DNA of 64,000 bases from Legionella brunensis (lineage in GTDB: Bacteria; Pseudomonadota; Gammaproteobacteria; Legionellales; Legionellaceae), in the NCBI RefSeq assembly GCF_001467025.1, contig NZ_LNXV01000034.1:35175-99174 (forward strand), given 5' to 3'. Shown in pieces: positions 47,493 to 54,675 of this stretch. Position 1 is the stretch's first letter. Each line of letters begins with the position of its first letter. The position numbers and the translations under genes are program-made. The notes below the pieces were generated by a model. That model worked only from the letters and a program-made list of their open reading frames with translations, was not told where the DNA came from and did not search any database.

Positions 47493-47519
47493 CTTGAAAT
47501 TTCAAAATTTACCACCATG
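47493..47519 (+). promoter_or_regulatory. Heat-shock (sigma-32-type) promoter of hsp20
   Basis: CTTGAA at 47493-47498 matches the sigma-32 -35 box. After 13-14 bases CCACCATG (47512-47519) resembles the CCCCAT -10 box. It lies about 35 bases before the hsp20 start, which has a strong AGGAGGGAG ribosome site. Confidence 0.6.
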
Positions 47520-47554
47520 CCTATGTATAAGAGAAATTAACAGGAGGGAGAGCA

Positions 47555-48001
47555 ATGACTAACAGACGTGATTATTTTCCATTAACTAGAGATTTATCTA
47601 GGGATTTTACTAATTTCTTAGAGCATTTTTTTAAAGGGCCATCCGAAGATTATTCCTATGTTGACACCAGCACATGGGCTCCTGCAGTCGACATTAAAGA
47701 AGAGGACAATCGTTTTGTAGTACTTGCCGATATCCCTGGGGTCAAAAAGGAGGATATTCATGTTTCTTTGGAAAAAAATATGCTAACCATCCAAGGTGAA
47801 CGATATTTTGAGAAGAAAGAAACTAAAGAGAATTATTCTCGAGTAGAACGCACACAAGGCCAATTTTATCGTCGTTTTAGTCTACCTGAAACAGCAGATG
47901 GGACTAAGATAAGCGCAAAATGCAACAATGGTGTGCTTGAAATCACGATTCCCAAAAAAGAAATAGCTCCAGAAAAGCAGATTAAAGTCAAAGTTGAGTA
48001 A
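47555..48001 (+). CDS. Hsp20 small heat-shock chaperone
   Basis: A 148-residue alpha-crystallin protein that holds unfolding proteins. The crystallin domain runs from about residue 45 (WAPAVDIKEEDNRFVVLADIPGVKKEDIHVSLE) to 140, with the conserved NGVLEITIPK near its end. The N-terminal arm is short and aromatic. AGGAGGGAGAGCA precedes the ATG. A heat-shock type promoter lies upstream and a terminator hairpin downstream, so the gene is monocistronic. Confidence 0.95.
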   Translation: MTNRRDYFPLTRDLSRDFTNFLEHFFKGPSEDYSYVDTSTWAPAVDIKEEDNRFVVLADIPGVKKEDIHVSLEKNMLTIQGERYFEKKETKENYSRVERTQGQFYRRFSLPETADGTKISAKCNNGVLEITIPKKEIAPEKQIKVKVE

Positions 48002-48005
48002 TTAT

Positions 48006-48028
48006 GGAGGGAACAAATAGTTCCCTCC
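48006..48028 (+). terminator. Rho-independent terminator after hsp20
   Basis: GGAGGGAAC (48006-48014) and GTTCCCTCC (48020-48028) pair perfectly with a 5-base loop, followed by CTTTCTATT. It begins 4 bases after the stop. Confidence 0.85.
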
Positions 48029-48081
48029 CTTTCTATTACCAGGGTCTTAAAAACTCTATTGGTGAGTAGAGTTAGCATTTA

Positions 48082-48465
48082 TTAAAAGTAAGCTTTATAC
48101 AGTAAATAAGCACCTATAAGAAGATAAATAACTGTTGCAATAAGAAAAGCATGGGGGTTTCTTAACCACCATTGCCCAACTCTTAGTGCAGCTTCTGGAG
48201 CAACTAACCTTAAGATACCTGCAATCAGTACCAACCAAGCAATTATGGTAATAATTACTGGCCACCCCATCACCCAAACATTATGGCTTACGACCAACAT
48301 TAAGCCCAAAATTAAAGTGACTATCGCAATGAAAAACATTAAAGCTCGTTGCCCTAAAATATCTCCTAACATAGACTTCGCCGCATCCTGACGACACAAA
48401 ACACAAAGACTTACAATCACAAAATACCAACCAATTACCTTTGCCAAAAAAATCGTGATATCCAT
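48082..48465 (-). CDS. Polytopic membrane protein of unknown function (127 aa)
   Basis: The start is the ATG at 48465 (MDITIFLAKVIGWYF), preceded by GGGGAAGG; the upstream TTG in frame is not used here. Four hydrophobic segments at about residues 4-22, 40-62, 68-88 and 104-125. The cytosolic/periplasmic loop RLVAPEAALRVGQWWLRNP is reminiscent of small integral membrane proteins in Legionella genomes; I cannot name a family. Convergent with hsp20. Confidence 0.65.
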   Translation of the reverse strand: MDITIFLAKVIGWYFVIVSLCVLCRQDAAKSMLGDILGQRALMFFIAIVTLILGLMLVVSHNVWVMGWPVIITIIAWLVLIAGILRLVAPEAALRVGQWWLRNPHAFLIATVIYLLIGAYLLYKAYF

Positions 48466-48581
48466 AGCCTTCCCCAAAAAACATTAACCTCTCACTTTAA
48501 GTATAGGTGATTGGTGCATCTAGTTGAGAACGCATAAGCTTAACTTGATACTCAGTAACTTCATAAATTTACTGAGATTTT

Positions 48582-49577
48582 CTAAACCATCATACTTGTA
48601 GTTGATGATTCTGCCTGAGCGTTTACAATTTCAGGAGTCTCTCGCAACTGCTTTGTGAAAATACCATCGGGACCTCTTTTTTTAATATTTTTTTCCTTAG
48701 CAACAAACAGTGAATTATTACTAACTTTAGGCAATGAAAAATACCGTCTTTGAGCTATTGCCTGATCTCGCTTGCGAAGCCCCTCACTCTTGGGGGATAG
48801 CCTTAAAGCAGAAAATTTATTAATAATAGTAATCGCTGCTTTATTATTGTTTTTTTGGGCAATTGCCAATGCATCATCACCTTGTGTATCTTTAAACTTC
48901 AAAGAAGCACCACCCTCTAGCAACAGTTGAAATAACGCTGTATTTTCATGCGTCTTCGCTGACCTGCAAGCAATCATTAGCGGGGTACACCCCTCATTAT
49001 CAGTTGTATCAATGCGCACCCCAGGAAAAGAGACTAACATTTTAACAAGGTGAAAATGCCCCAAATCGCAAGCGATTGCAAGAAGGCTTGAACCATCCTG
49101 ATGACAAGGAAAATTAATATCAAGCCCATGCGTGCTTAATAATATCTTTAGCATACTCCGGTGATTATTATTAATGGCGAAATAGGCAGCAGAACTGATT
49201 TGCTCAGGTTTAAGACGGCTAAATTGATTATTTAATCTTACAATCTTCTGCACTGTTTTTTCGTCCCCACTCTGAGCGCCAATTTCTAAAAAGCTAACTT
49301 GCCGACTGTTGGTATATGCAATCTGCTTCCGGAAAACAGGGTAGATTTCGTTAAGCTTCTGCAGGCGGTTTTTTAATGCAGGGGAAGGATTAGCCGCAAT
49401 AAAATCCGTATTAAAAATTAATTCATCCTTATCTTCGAAGCTTGCACCAAGTTGCTCAGTTAATTCTTGGTGATTAAGAATTAAGTAAGGGTAATCTTCT
49501 GTCTGCTCATAAAGAAAATTGATATCGATAAATAACCAATTTTCTCCATATTTTTTAAGCCCTACTGCATGATTCAC
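48582..49577 (-). CDS. Ankyrin-repeat C-terminal half of split effector-like gene
   Basis: A frame of 331 codons starting at a GTG at 49577. It opens with NHAVGLKKYGENWLFIDINFLY, which looks like the His and Asp part of a papain/YopT-type (C58) protease rather than a natural N-terminus. Three or four ankyrin repeats follow (about residues 125-260: SSLLAIACDLGHFHLVKMLV, CTPLMIACRSAKTHENTALF, DDALAIAQKNNN). The C-terminus is basic then Ser/Thr-rich. No ribosome site fits the GTG, so it is probably not translated alone. Confidence 0.6.
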   Translation of the reverse strand: MNHAVGLKKYGENWLFIDINFLYEQTEDYPYLILNHQELTEQLGASFEDKDELIFNTDFIAANPSPALKNRLQKLNEIYPVFRKQIAYTNSRQVSFLEIGAQSGDEKTVQKIVRLNNQFSRLKPEQISSAAYFAINNNHRSMLKILLSTHGLDINFPCHQDGSSLLAIACDLGHFHLVKMLVSFPGVRIDTTDNEGCTPLMIACRSAKTHENTALFQLLLEGGASLKFKDTQGDDALAIAQKNNNKAAITIINKFSALRLSPKSEGLRKRDQAIAQRRYFSLPKVSNNSLFVAKEKNIKKRGPDGIFTKQLRETPEIVNAQAESSTTSMMV

Positions 49578-50172
49578 AGCTCAATACCATTGCTATTTTA
49601 TCGCTTGTCTTTAACAGTTGGCTTAATTGTCTAAAATAATTGCTTATCTCTTTTTTAGAATGAAAAGCCATGGTTTTGGCAAAAAAGCACTTTACTGTTG
49701 TATTAGTTGCTAACTTACGTCGAATTAAGGACAGTATTGTATTAATATGACTTTGGGTAAGTCGTTGTGCGTAAACTGCTGAATAAACTTCCGGAGATTG
49801 GGCAAGGCAAATTGATTCGATGAAGGATTTAATCTCTAATAACTGATCTTCTTGCTGGTTGATGGTTTCTTTGTTTTTTATTTTATGATTCACATGCTGA
49901 ACTTTTTTTACAATGCGATGTTTCTCTTGCTTAATCAGATTTAGTCGCTGATAAAAGGATTCATCTGCCTCAAGTGCCGCATCCTGAGCCCAGGTTAATG
50001 TAAAACCAAAACAAACGCCATCATCGTGCGCGTATTCAAACTCATCGAATAAGCTGAGTAAATTATCGTGCTGCAGTCCCTTTTGTTGGGCACCCCCAAG
50101 AATCCGAACAATGATGCGATGAGCTATTGCAAGGGTTAGGACTAATAGCAATAAATATAGGAAGTAAATCAT
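49555..50172 (-). CDS. N-terminal half of split protease/ankyrin gene
   Basis: A 205-residue frame. A hydrophobic N-terminal helix (MIYFLYLLLLVLTLAIAHRI) is followed by GVCFGFTLTWAQD with Cys54 as candidate nucleophile of a C58-like cysteine protease. A long helical segment (HRIVKKVQHVNHKIKNKE) and FRQLSQLLKTSDKIAMVLS complete it. It then runs out of frame into CESCSRA and stops, just where the second frame begins with the missing NHAVGL motif. A membrane helix in front of the protease is unusual. Confidence 0.6.
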   Translation of the reverse strand: MIYFLYLLLLVLTLAIAHRIIVRILGGAQQKGLQHDNLLSLFDEFEYAHDDGVCFGFTLTWAQDAALEADESFYQRLNLIKQEKHRIVKKVQHVNHKIKNKETINQQEDQLLEIKSFIESICLAQSPEVYSAVYAQRLTQSHINTILSLIRRKLATNTTVKCFFAKTMAFHSKKEISNYFRQLSQLLKTSDKIAMVLSCESCSRA

Positions 50173-50360
50173 CTCGTAGCCAATTAACTCCTTTAAAAAT
50201 CAAAACATAAATAAGGGGTGCATGTAAACAGCACCATCATTTCTTACTACACAATTGGCGTTAAACGATTCTATTTTTACGATACCTACAACAAATTAAC
50301 CTATTGATTTTAAATAATTTACTTATTATCTTAAGCAAACATTTTAGTTAAAACTTGCCT

Positions 50361-51035
50361 ATGAAAATTTTATACGGTGAACCTGCCTCTGTTTTTGTCC
50401 GCAAACCCAGGATTTTGCTTCAAGAAAAAAACCTGAAATTTATCACAAAACCAGTTAATCCCATGCTTGAAGTATCCGAGAGCTTTAAAAACATCAGCCC
50501 ATTAGGCAAAATCCCTGTTTTTCAAGATAATGATTATACCCTTGCAGATTCTTCAGCAATTTGCTTCTATCTTGAGAAAAAATATCCTAATCCTTCCTTT
50601 TATCCTCAAGAACCAGAAGAACTAGGGAAAGCGTTGTGGCTAGAAGAATATGCGGATACCGCCTTATTCCAAGCGATTGCCCCTTGCTATTATCAAACTG
50701 TACTTGTCCCGCTTTATCGCAATCGACAACCTGATGAGGCAGCTATCAATATAGCTCTGCAAGAAAAACTACCCCCTGTGGCTAATTACTTAGAACAACA
50801 GCTCATTTCCAAACCCTACTTAGTGAATCATCAATTCACTATTGCCGACATTGCAGTCACTAGCATCTTCCAAAATATGTATTTATCCGGATTTCCCCTC
50901 TCGAAGTCCAGATGGCCTTATTTACATGCTTATCTACAACGAAATTTCCAAAGAGCAAGTTTCCATTCTTGCATCAACGATGTGGAGTTAGAGTTAAGCA
51001 AAATTAAACGAATCAATTATCAAATTATTGAATGA
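50361..51035 (+). CDS. Glutathione S-transferase family protein
   Basis: A 224-residue GST starting at the ATG at 50361 (MKILYGEPASVFVRKPRILL). The thioredoxin-like half has FKNISPLGKIPVFQDNDYTLADSSAICFYLEKKYP, with the cis-Pro and the glutathione-binding Asp-Ser pair. The helical half has PYLVNHQFTIADIAVTSIF, the N-capping box of GSTs. Substrate unknown. No ribosome site is evident. It is a single gene divergent from the split protease/ankyrin gene. Confidence 0.88.
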   Translation: MKILYGEPASVFVRKPRILLQEKNLKFITKPVNPMLEVSESFKNISPLGKIPVFQDNDYTLADSSAICFYLEKKYPNPSFYPQEPEELGKALWLEEYADTALFQAIAPCYYQTVLVPLYRNRQPDEAAINIALQEKLPPVANYLEQQLISKPYLVNHQFTIADIAVTSIFQNMYLSGFPLSKSRWPYLHAYLQRNFQRASFHSCINDVELELSKIKRINYQIIE

Positions 51036-51096
51036 ACCGTTTGTTTTTCAGGGGTATTCTTATTGGCCAAGCCACTACTTGCCTTGGCCAATATTC

Positions 51097-51579
51097 TTAG
51101 ATAGCCAATGGTTTATTCGTATCTACTGGTGGTGGCTCTGAACTACAGCAATCACTTACAGCAGAAACTACACTTGCACCAGCACGGGTAAACAAATGAG
51201 CAATCGAGAGAGGCAGTGAAGCAACCGTTAAGATAGCGGCACAGGGAATCAGAATTGCAGCCACTGCCGTGATTATTCCACAAAACTCACCAATATCTAT
51301 AGCGTTATGAAATAATGCCTGTTTCCCTAACAAACGTGCAGCCCCTGCAGTGACATAAGCAGCAGCACTAATAATAGCGGCTAGCAAGGTAACTGTAGCA
51401 ATTGCTGCAGTCAAAAAACCTAACAACAAAGGTGCATAGATAGGAGCACTCAAACTAAGAGCCGCGTCTTTTGGGCTTCGGTAAGGAGCAAAGAAGCCGG
51501 GAATATACTTCTCATTAAATTTCTTCCCTTCATCCCAAACCAGCTTTAAAGCTTTTATTACTAAATTTTCATTAGTCAT
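51097..51579 (-). CDS. Membrane protein of unknown function (160 aa)
   Basis: The start is the ATG at 51579 (MTNENLVIKALKLVWDEG), preceded by GGGGGATAA. Hydrophobic segments lie at about residues 46-80 and 103-133, Ala/Ile-rich, likely two helical hairpins. The tail has a DCCSSEPPPV motif. The alanine-rich hairpins resemble those of Legionella membrane-inserting effectors, but I recognise no family. Confidence 0.6.
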   Translation of the reverse strand: MTNENLVIKALKLVWDEGKKFNEKYIPGFFAPYRSPKDAALSLSAPIYAPLLLGFLTAAIATVTLLAAIISAAAYVTAGAARLLGKQALFHNAIDIGEFCGIITAVAAILIPCAAILTVASLPLSIAHLFTRAGASVVSAVSDCCSSEPPPVDTNKPLAI

Positions 51580-51721
51580 ATTTATCCCCCAAAAATTAAA
51601 AAATAGCATGTTACAAATTAAAAAAGCAATTCTATTTCAAAGTAATTATCCTAAATCAACTCATTGAATTTTATTGTATTTATGCTATTTTTTGCATTTT
51701 GTTGAAATTCATAATGCGCCT

Positions 51722-52120
51722 CTAGCCCTCTAAGACTACTTCGCTCTTACCCAAAGTTTCGGGTCTTATTTCCCGCAATCGATTGCAATGATCGACAAAA
51801 ACAACAGTAGGTTTATGCTGGTAGCAGGCTTCTTCTGGCAGCTGAATAAATGAAGCGATAATGATAATATCCCCTGGTGTTACCAAATGGGCGGCCGCAC
51901 CGTTAACACAAATTTCTGTGGAATTTTTTTCGCCAGTAATTGCATAGGTTTCAAAACGAGTACCCGCTGTTACATTCCAAATATTCACCGCTTCATTAGC
52001 TAAAATATTAGAGGCAAAAAGTAACTCTGGTGCAATCGTAATACTGCCCTCATACTCCAAATCAGCATGCGTAACACGAGCCCGATGGATTTTGGATTTC
52101 AACATTTTTCTATAAAACAT
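51722..52120 (-). CDS. panD: Aspartate 1-decarboxylase
   Basis: Makes beta-alanine for pantothenate and CoA. The 132-residue proenzyme cleaves itself at Gly-Ser in LEYEGSITIAP (Ser31) to form the pyruvoyl group. KIHRARVTHADLEYEGS and NGAAAHLVTPGDIIIIASF are typical. The N-terminal MFYRK fits other PanD; ATG 52105 is a shorter option. Away from panB/panC here. Confidence 0.95.
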   Translation of the reverse strand: MFYRKMLKSKIHRARVTHADLEYEGSITIAPELLFASNILANEAVNIWNVTAGTRFETYAITGEKNSTEICVNGAAAHLVTPGDIIIIASFIQLPEEACYQHKPTVVFVDHCNRLREIRPETLGKSEVVLEG

Positions 52121-52313
52121 GGGAATTTTGCCTAATACAAATTAAGTCACGGAAAAATTAAATCGCAAATTTCTGCAGGGAGGGATGATATCATATAAGC
52201 AGCATTAGCAATATCTGCGTATATTAGACTTTTCCTCCGCTACAATTGCGGTCTATTAAGTGAAGTACAGCCTCTGCTTTTGCTATTACGAGGCTGCACT
52301 TTGTCTGATCTTA

Positions 52314-52733
52314 TTAGTGTCTTGAAATTTCTTCCAGAGTATCGCCTTTTAACTTATCTTCTGGGCAATTTACTGCGATATCTCCGAGGGAAAGAATCCC
52401 GGTTAATTTTTTACTTTTATTCAATACAATTAAACGGCGAATTTGATTTTTTTTCATATACTTAGAAGCCTGCTTTATATCATCGGTTTCATAGCAATAA
52501 AAGACACCTTTATGCATGATATTTTTAACAGGCGTATTAAGATCTTTACCCTGGGCAAGAGCACTAATCACAATATCTCTATCGGTAAGAGTGCCAATAA
52601 GTTTGTCTGTAGTTTTGTCCCCAATTGGCAAAAAACCCGTATTTAATTGACGCATTTTTTTTGCTGCTTCAGCAATTGTGCTGGTTGCAAGTAAATACTC
52701 AGGATTAGGGGTCATAATTTCCTTAACATCCAT
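52314..52733 (-). CDS. CBS-domain protein
   Basis: A 139-residue protein made of two CBS domains: DVKEIMTPNPEYLLATSTIAEAAKKM with GTLTDRDIVI, then VKNIMHKGVFYCYETDDIKQASKYM with GILSLGDIAV. Such pairs bind adenine nucleotides and act as sensors. AAGGAG lies 9 bases before the ATG. No partner gene is adjacent. Confidence 0.88.
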   Translation of the reverse strand: MDVKEIMTPNPEYLLATSTIAEAAKKMRQLNTGFLPIGDKTTDKLIGTLTDRDIVISALAQGKDLNTPVKNIMHKGVFYCYETDDIKQASKYMKKNQIRRLIVLNKSKKLTGILSLGDIAVNCPEDKLKGDTLEEISRH

Positions 52734-52930
52734 GATGCGCTCCTTAATTTTCCGTAGTTAAAAATTACTGCTTCATGGTCAAATCAATAGAACATTCTGC
52801 TATTGTTTTAACAATGCAAAAATGACCTACATCCATTTAATTATATCAATTTTTTAGATAAATAAATTAACACTTATCAATCAACTTAAGTCTCAGTAAC
52901 TTAATTTTTTGAAAACAATATCAATTTTAA

Positions 52931-54454
52931 TTAAGTTTTTATTGAACTTAATATCTCCTTCTCTTTGAGATCAGTTTGCAACTGGGTACTTGTGATTTGT
53001 GTAAACAACGCAGAGGATGTAGCGGAATACATAGAAGGTTTCTCCAAGAAAATTGCGTTAAACCTTTCACTTGAAAAATTTATACTTCTAACATTGGTTG
53101 ACAAGCTTGAGAAGATATTAAGTGTTTTTAAATCTTCTTCCGTTTTTCTTTTTGGTAAACAAGAATTATATTTTTCTAATAATGCCAAGACAATCTCATT
53201 TTCAGAGGCATCTTTCATTTGCAGTGTCTCACAGCTAAAGCGACCATTGCCTTCATATACGCAATTGACTCTTGCCCACGCGGCAACAGGGCAATCAATA
53301 TGCCCACAAATGACCACTTCATCACCTTTCTCTAAAGCCTCTTCTTCACCATCAAGTCCCATTGTGCTACTGTCTATATTTGCCTCAGTAAGAGCGATAG
53401 GATTTGCACAAAAATCTTCATTATAAACTTCCAAAAAATATTGTTTGGCCTCTTCATGAGTCATTGATTTATCAGCGCCAAATCCACGATATTTATTATT
53501 TCCCATTGCCATTGAATGCAAACCACTACCATCTTTCGAAGGATCATATAAAGTAGCCGCACTATACTCAGGGAAATTAGAGAGATACAACCAGTCTCCA
53601 GGAATTAAATCCTCAGTTCTTTTGGTATCACTCCTATAAGGAAGCATTTCATTTAAATCTTCTTTATACCATTCACTTAAACGAAAGCCATCAGCAATGA
53701 TAAGAGGCTTCTCTTTGAACAGAAGATTAAACTTATCCTTACCCACGGTATCCAATAAAGCTTTATATTGAATACAAAGCATCATGCTATGACATTCAAG
53801 CACAACAAGCTTACTATCATCAAAAATTGAGTTAATTGCATCGGCAGGTTCCACACCATTTTTTAGGGTAAAAAAGCCGTGACCTTTATTGGGCATTTCC
53901 CAATAGTCAGAATTCAATTGCAGATAATTTTCCGCTGCAGTTGGGTACCTATATCCCCCATTAGAACGATGGAATTTGTCATTATCCATTAATGTAACTG
54001 CATTAAATCTAAATGCTACCTCTTCATCAAATCTTTCTATGGATTTAAATTTACGCATACTATGGCATAGCTTTAGAATTATCTCTTGCTTAAGAGGGTT
54101 ATTCTCTTGTCTTGTTAATGCTAACTTTCTTATTTCCAGCTGTAAAATCAGGTCGCTGCCTCCCCAGATTTTAGTCAAATTTTTTGTATAAAGCTCAGCC
54201 ATTATAGCGGTACCGTTGAAGCTCTTCTCATAAAGTTTTAATCGTGAAAATTGCTGCATATCTTCTTTTAATTCCTCAATATCTTTGAAAGGAATTCGTT
54301 GACTAGCACCCACCAACATATTAAAACGTTCTTCATGATCTTTTCGTATAGATTGTAATAATTCAATGAGCCCTTTATCTAAACTTTCAGTTGTTTCAAA
54401 ATCTTTGCTTACTTGAATATTTCTTTGTGGAGGATAAGAAAAAATTAGAATCAT
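52931..54454 (-). CDS. Tgl-like protein-glutamine gamma-glutamyltransferase (transglutaminase); effector candidate
   Basis: A 507-residue soluble protein. Residues about 165-330 line up with Bacillus spore-coat transglutaminase Tgl: NGGYRYPTAAE, then LECHSMMLCIQYKALLDTVGKDKFN (Glu220-Cys221 as catalytic pair) and LIPGDWLYLSNFPEY followed by GNNKYRGFGAD. In Tgl, cysteine works with either of two glutamates; the one before Cys is kept here, while the other, in a GEN motif, appears replaced (GLH at 311-313). An N-terminal helical region (1-160) and a C-terminal 130-residue extension are extra. No signal peptide; lies among effector-like genes. Family call by remembered sequence. Confidence 0.72.
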   Translation of the reverse strand: MILIFSYPPQRNIQVSKDFETTESLDKGLIELLQSIRKDHEERFNMLVGASQRIPFKDIEELKEDMQQFSRLKLYEKSFNGTAIMAELYTKNLTKIWGGSDLILQLEIRKLALTRQENNPLKQEIILKLCHSMRKFKSIERFDEEVAFRFNAVTLMDNDKFHRSNGGYRYPTAAENYLQLNSDYWEMPNKGHGFFTLKNGVEPADAINSIFDDSKLVVLECHSMMLCIQYKALLDTVGKDKFNLLFKEKPLIIADGFRLSEWYKEDLNEMLPYRSDTKRTEDLIPGDWLYLSNFPEYSAATLYDPSKDGSGLHSMAMGNNKYRGFGADKSMTHEEAKQYFLEVYNEDFCANPIALTEANIDSSTMGLDGEEEALEKGDEVVICGHIDCPVAAWARVNCVYEGNGRFSCETLQMKDASENEIVLALLEKYNSCLPKRKTEEDLKTLNIFSSLSTNVRSINFSSERFNAIFLEKPSMYSATSSALFTQITSTQLQTDLKEKEILSSIKT

Positions 54455-54675
54455 AACAGTCTCGCTTTAAAAGTGACTTAATTGTCAAAAAATAACGCTA
54501 TTTTACAACAAAAAGCTCAAATTTGAAACAATAAATTGTGCTTGCCTTACTCCCTTTTACTGACTTCTCCTATCCCCCAAATAAACCGATATCCCATCAA
54601 TAATGCCAATGAAATGATGAGACCACGTTAAACAAACTATACTTAAAAAATACGCACACTTAGACTTAAGTTTAT

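Larger units (their letters stand above)
48582..50172 (-). pseudogene. Cysteine-protease/ankyrin gene split by one-base frameshift
   Basis: Two overlapping frames (49555-50172 and 48582-49577) read as one former gene. The whole span is 1591 bases, one more than a multiple of three; dropping one base at about 49578 joins MVLS to VNHAVGL and gives a 529-residue protein. That protein would have Cys, His and Asp triad motifs and ankyrin repeats. Whether it is a true decay event, a sequencing error or a recoded gene cannot be told here. The halves are described separately. Confidence 0.65.

Noticed and set aside
49555..49620. Programmed ribosomal frameshift at the split protease/ankyrin gene
   Set aside because: No slippery heptamer or downstream pseudoknot is evident near 49578, so a plain one-base insertion is simpler.
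52965..53426. 153-codon forward frame inside the Tgl-like gene
   Set aside because: Antisense to a protein with clear family motifs.
54540..54640. Reverse-strand fragment of about 26 hydrophobic/basic codons
   Set aside because: Too short, no ribosome site and bounded by stops; could be a gene remnant but cannot be supported.
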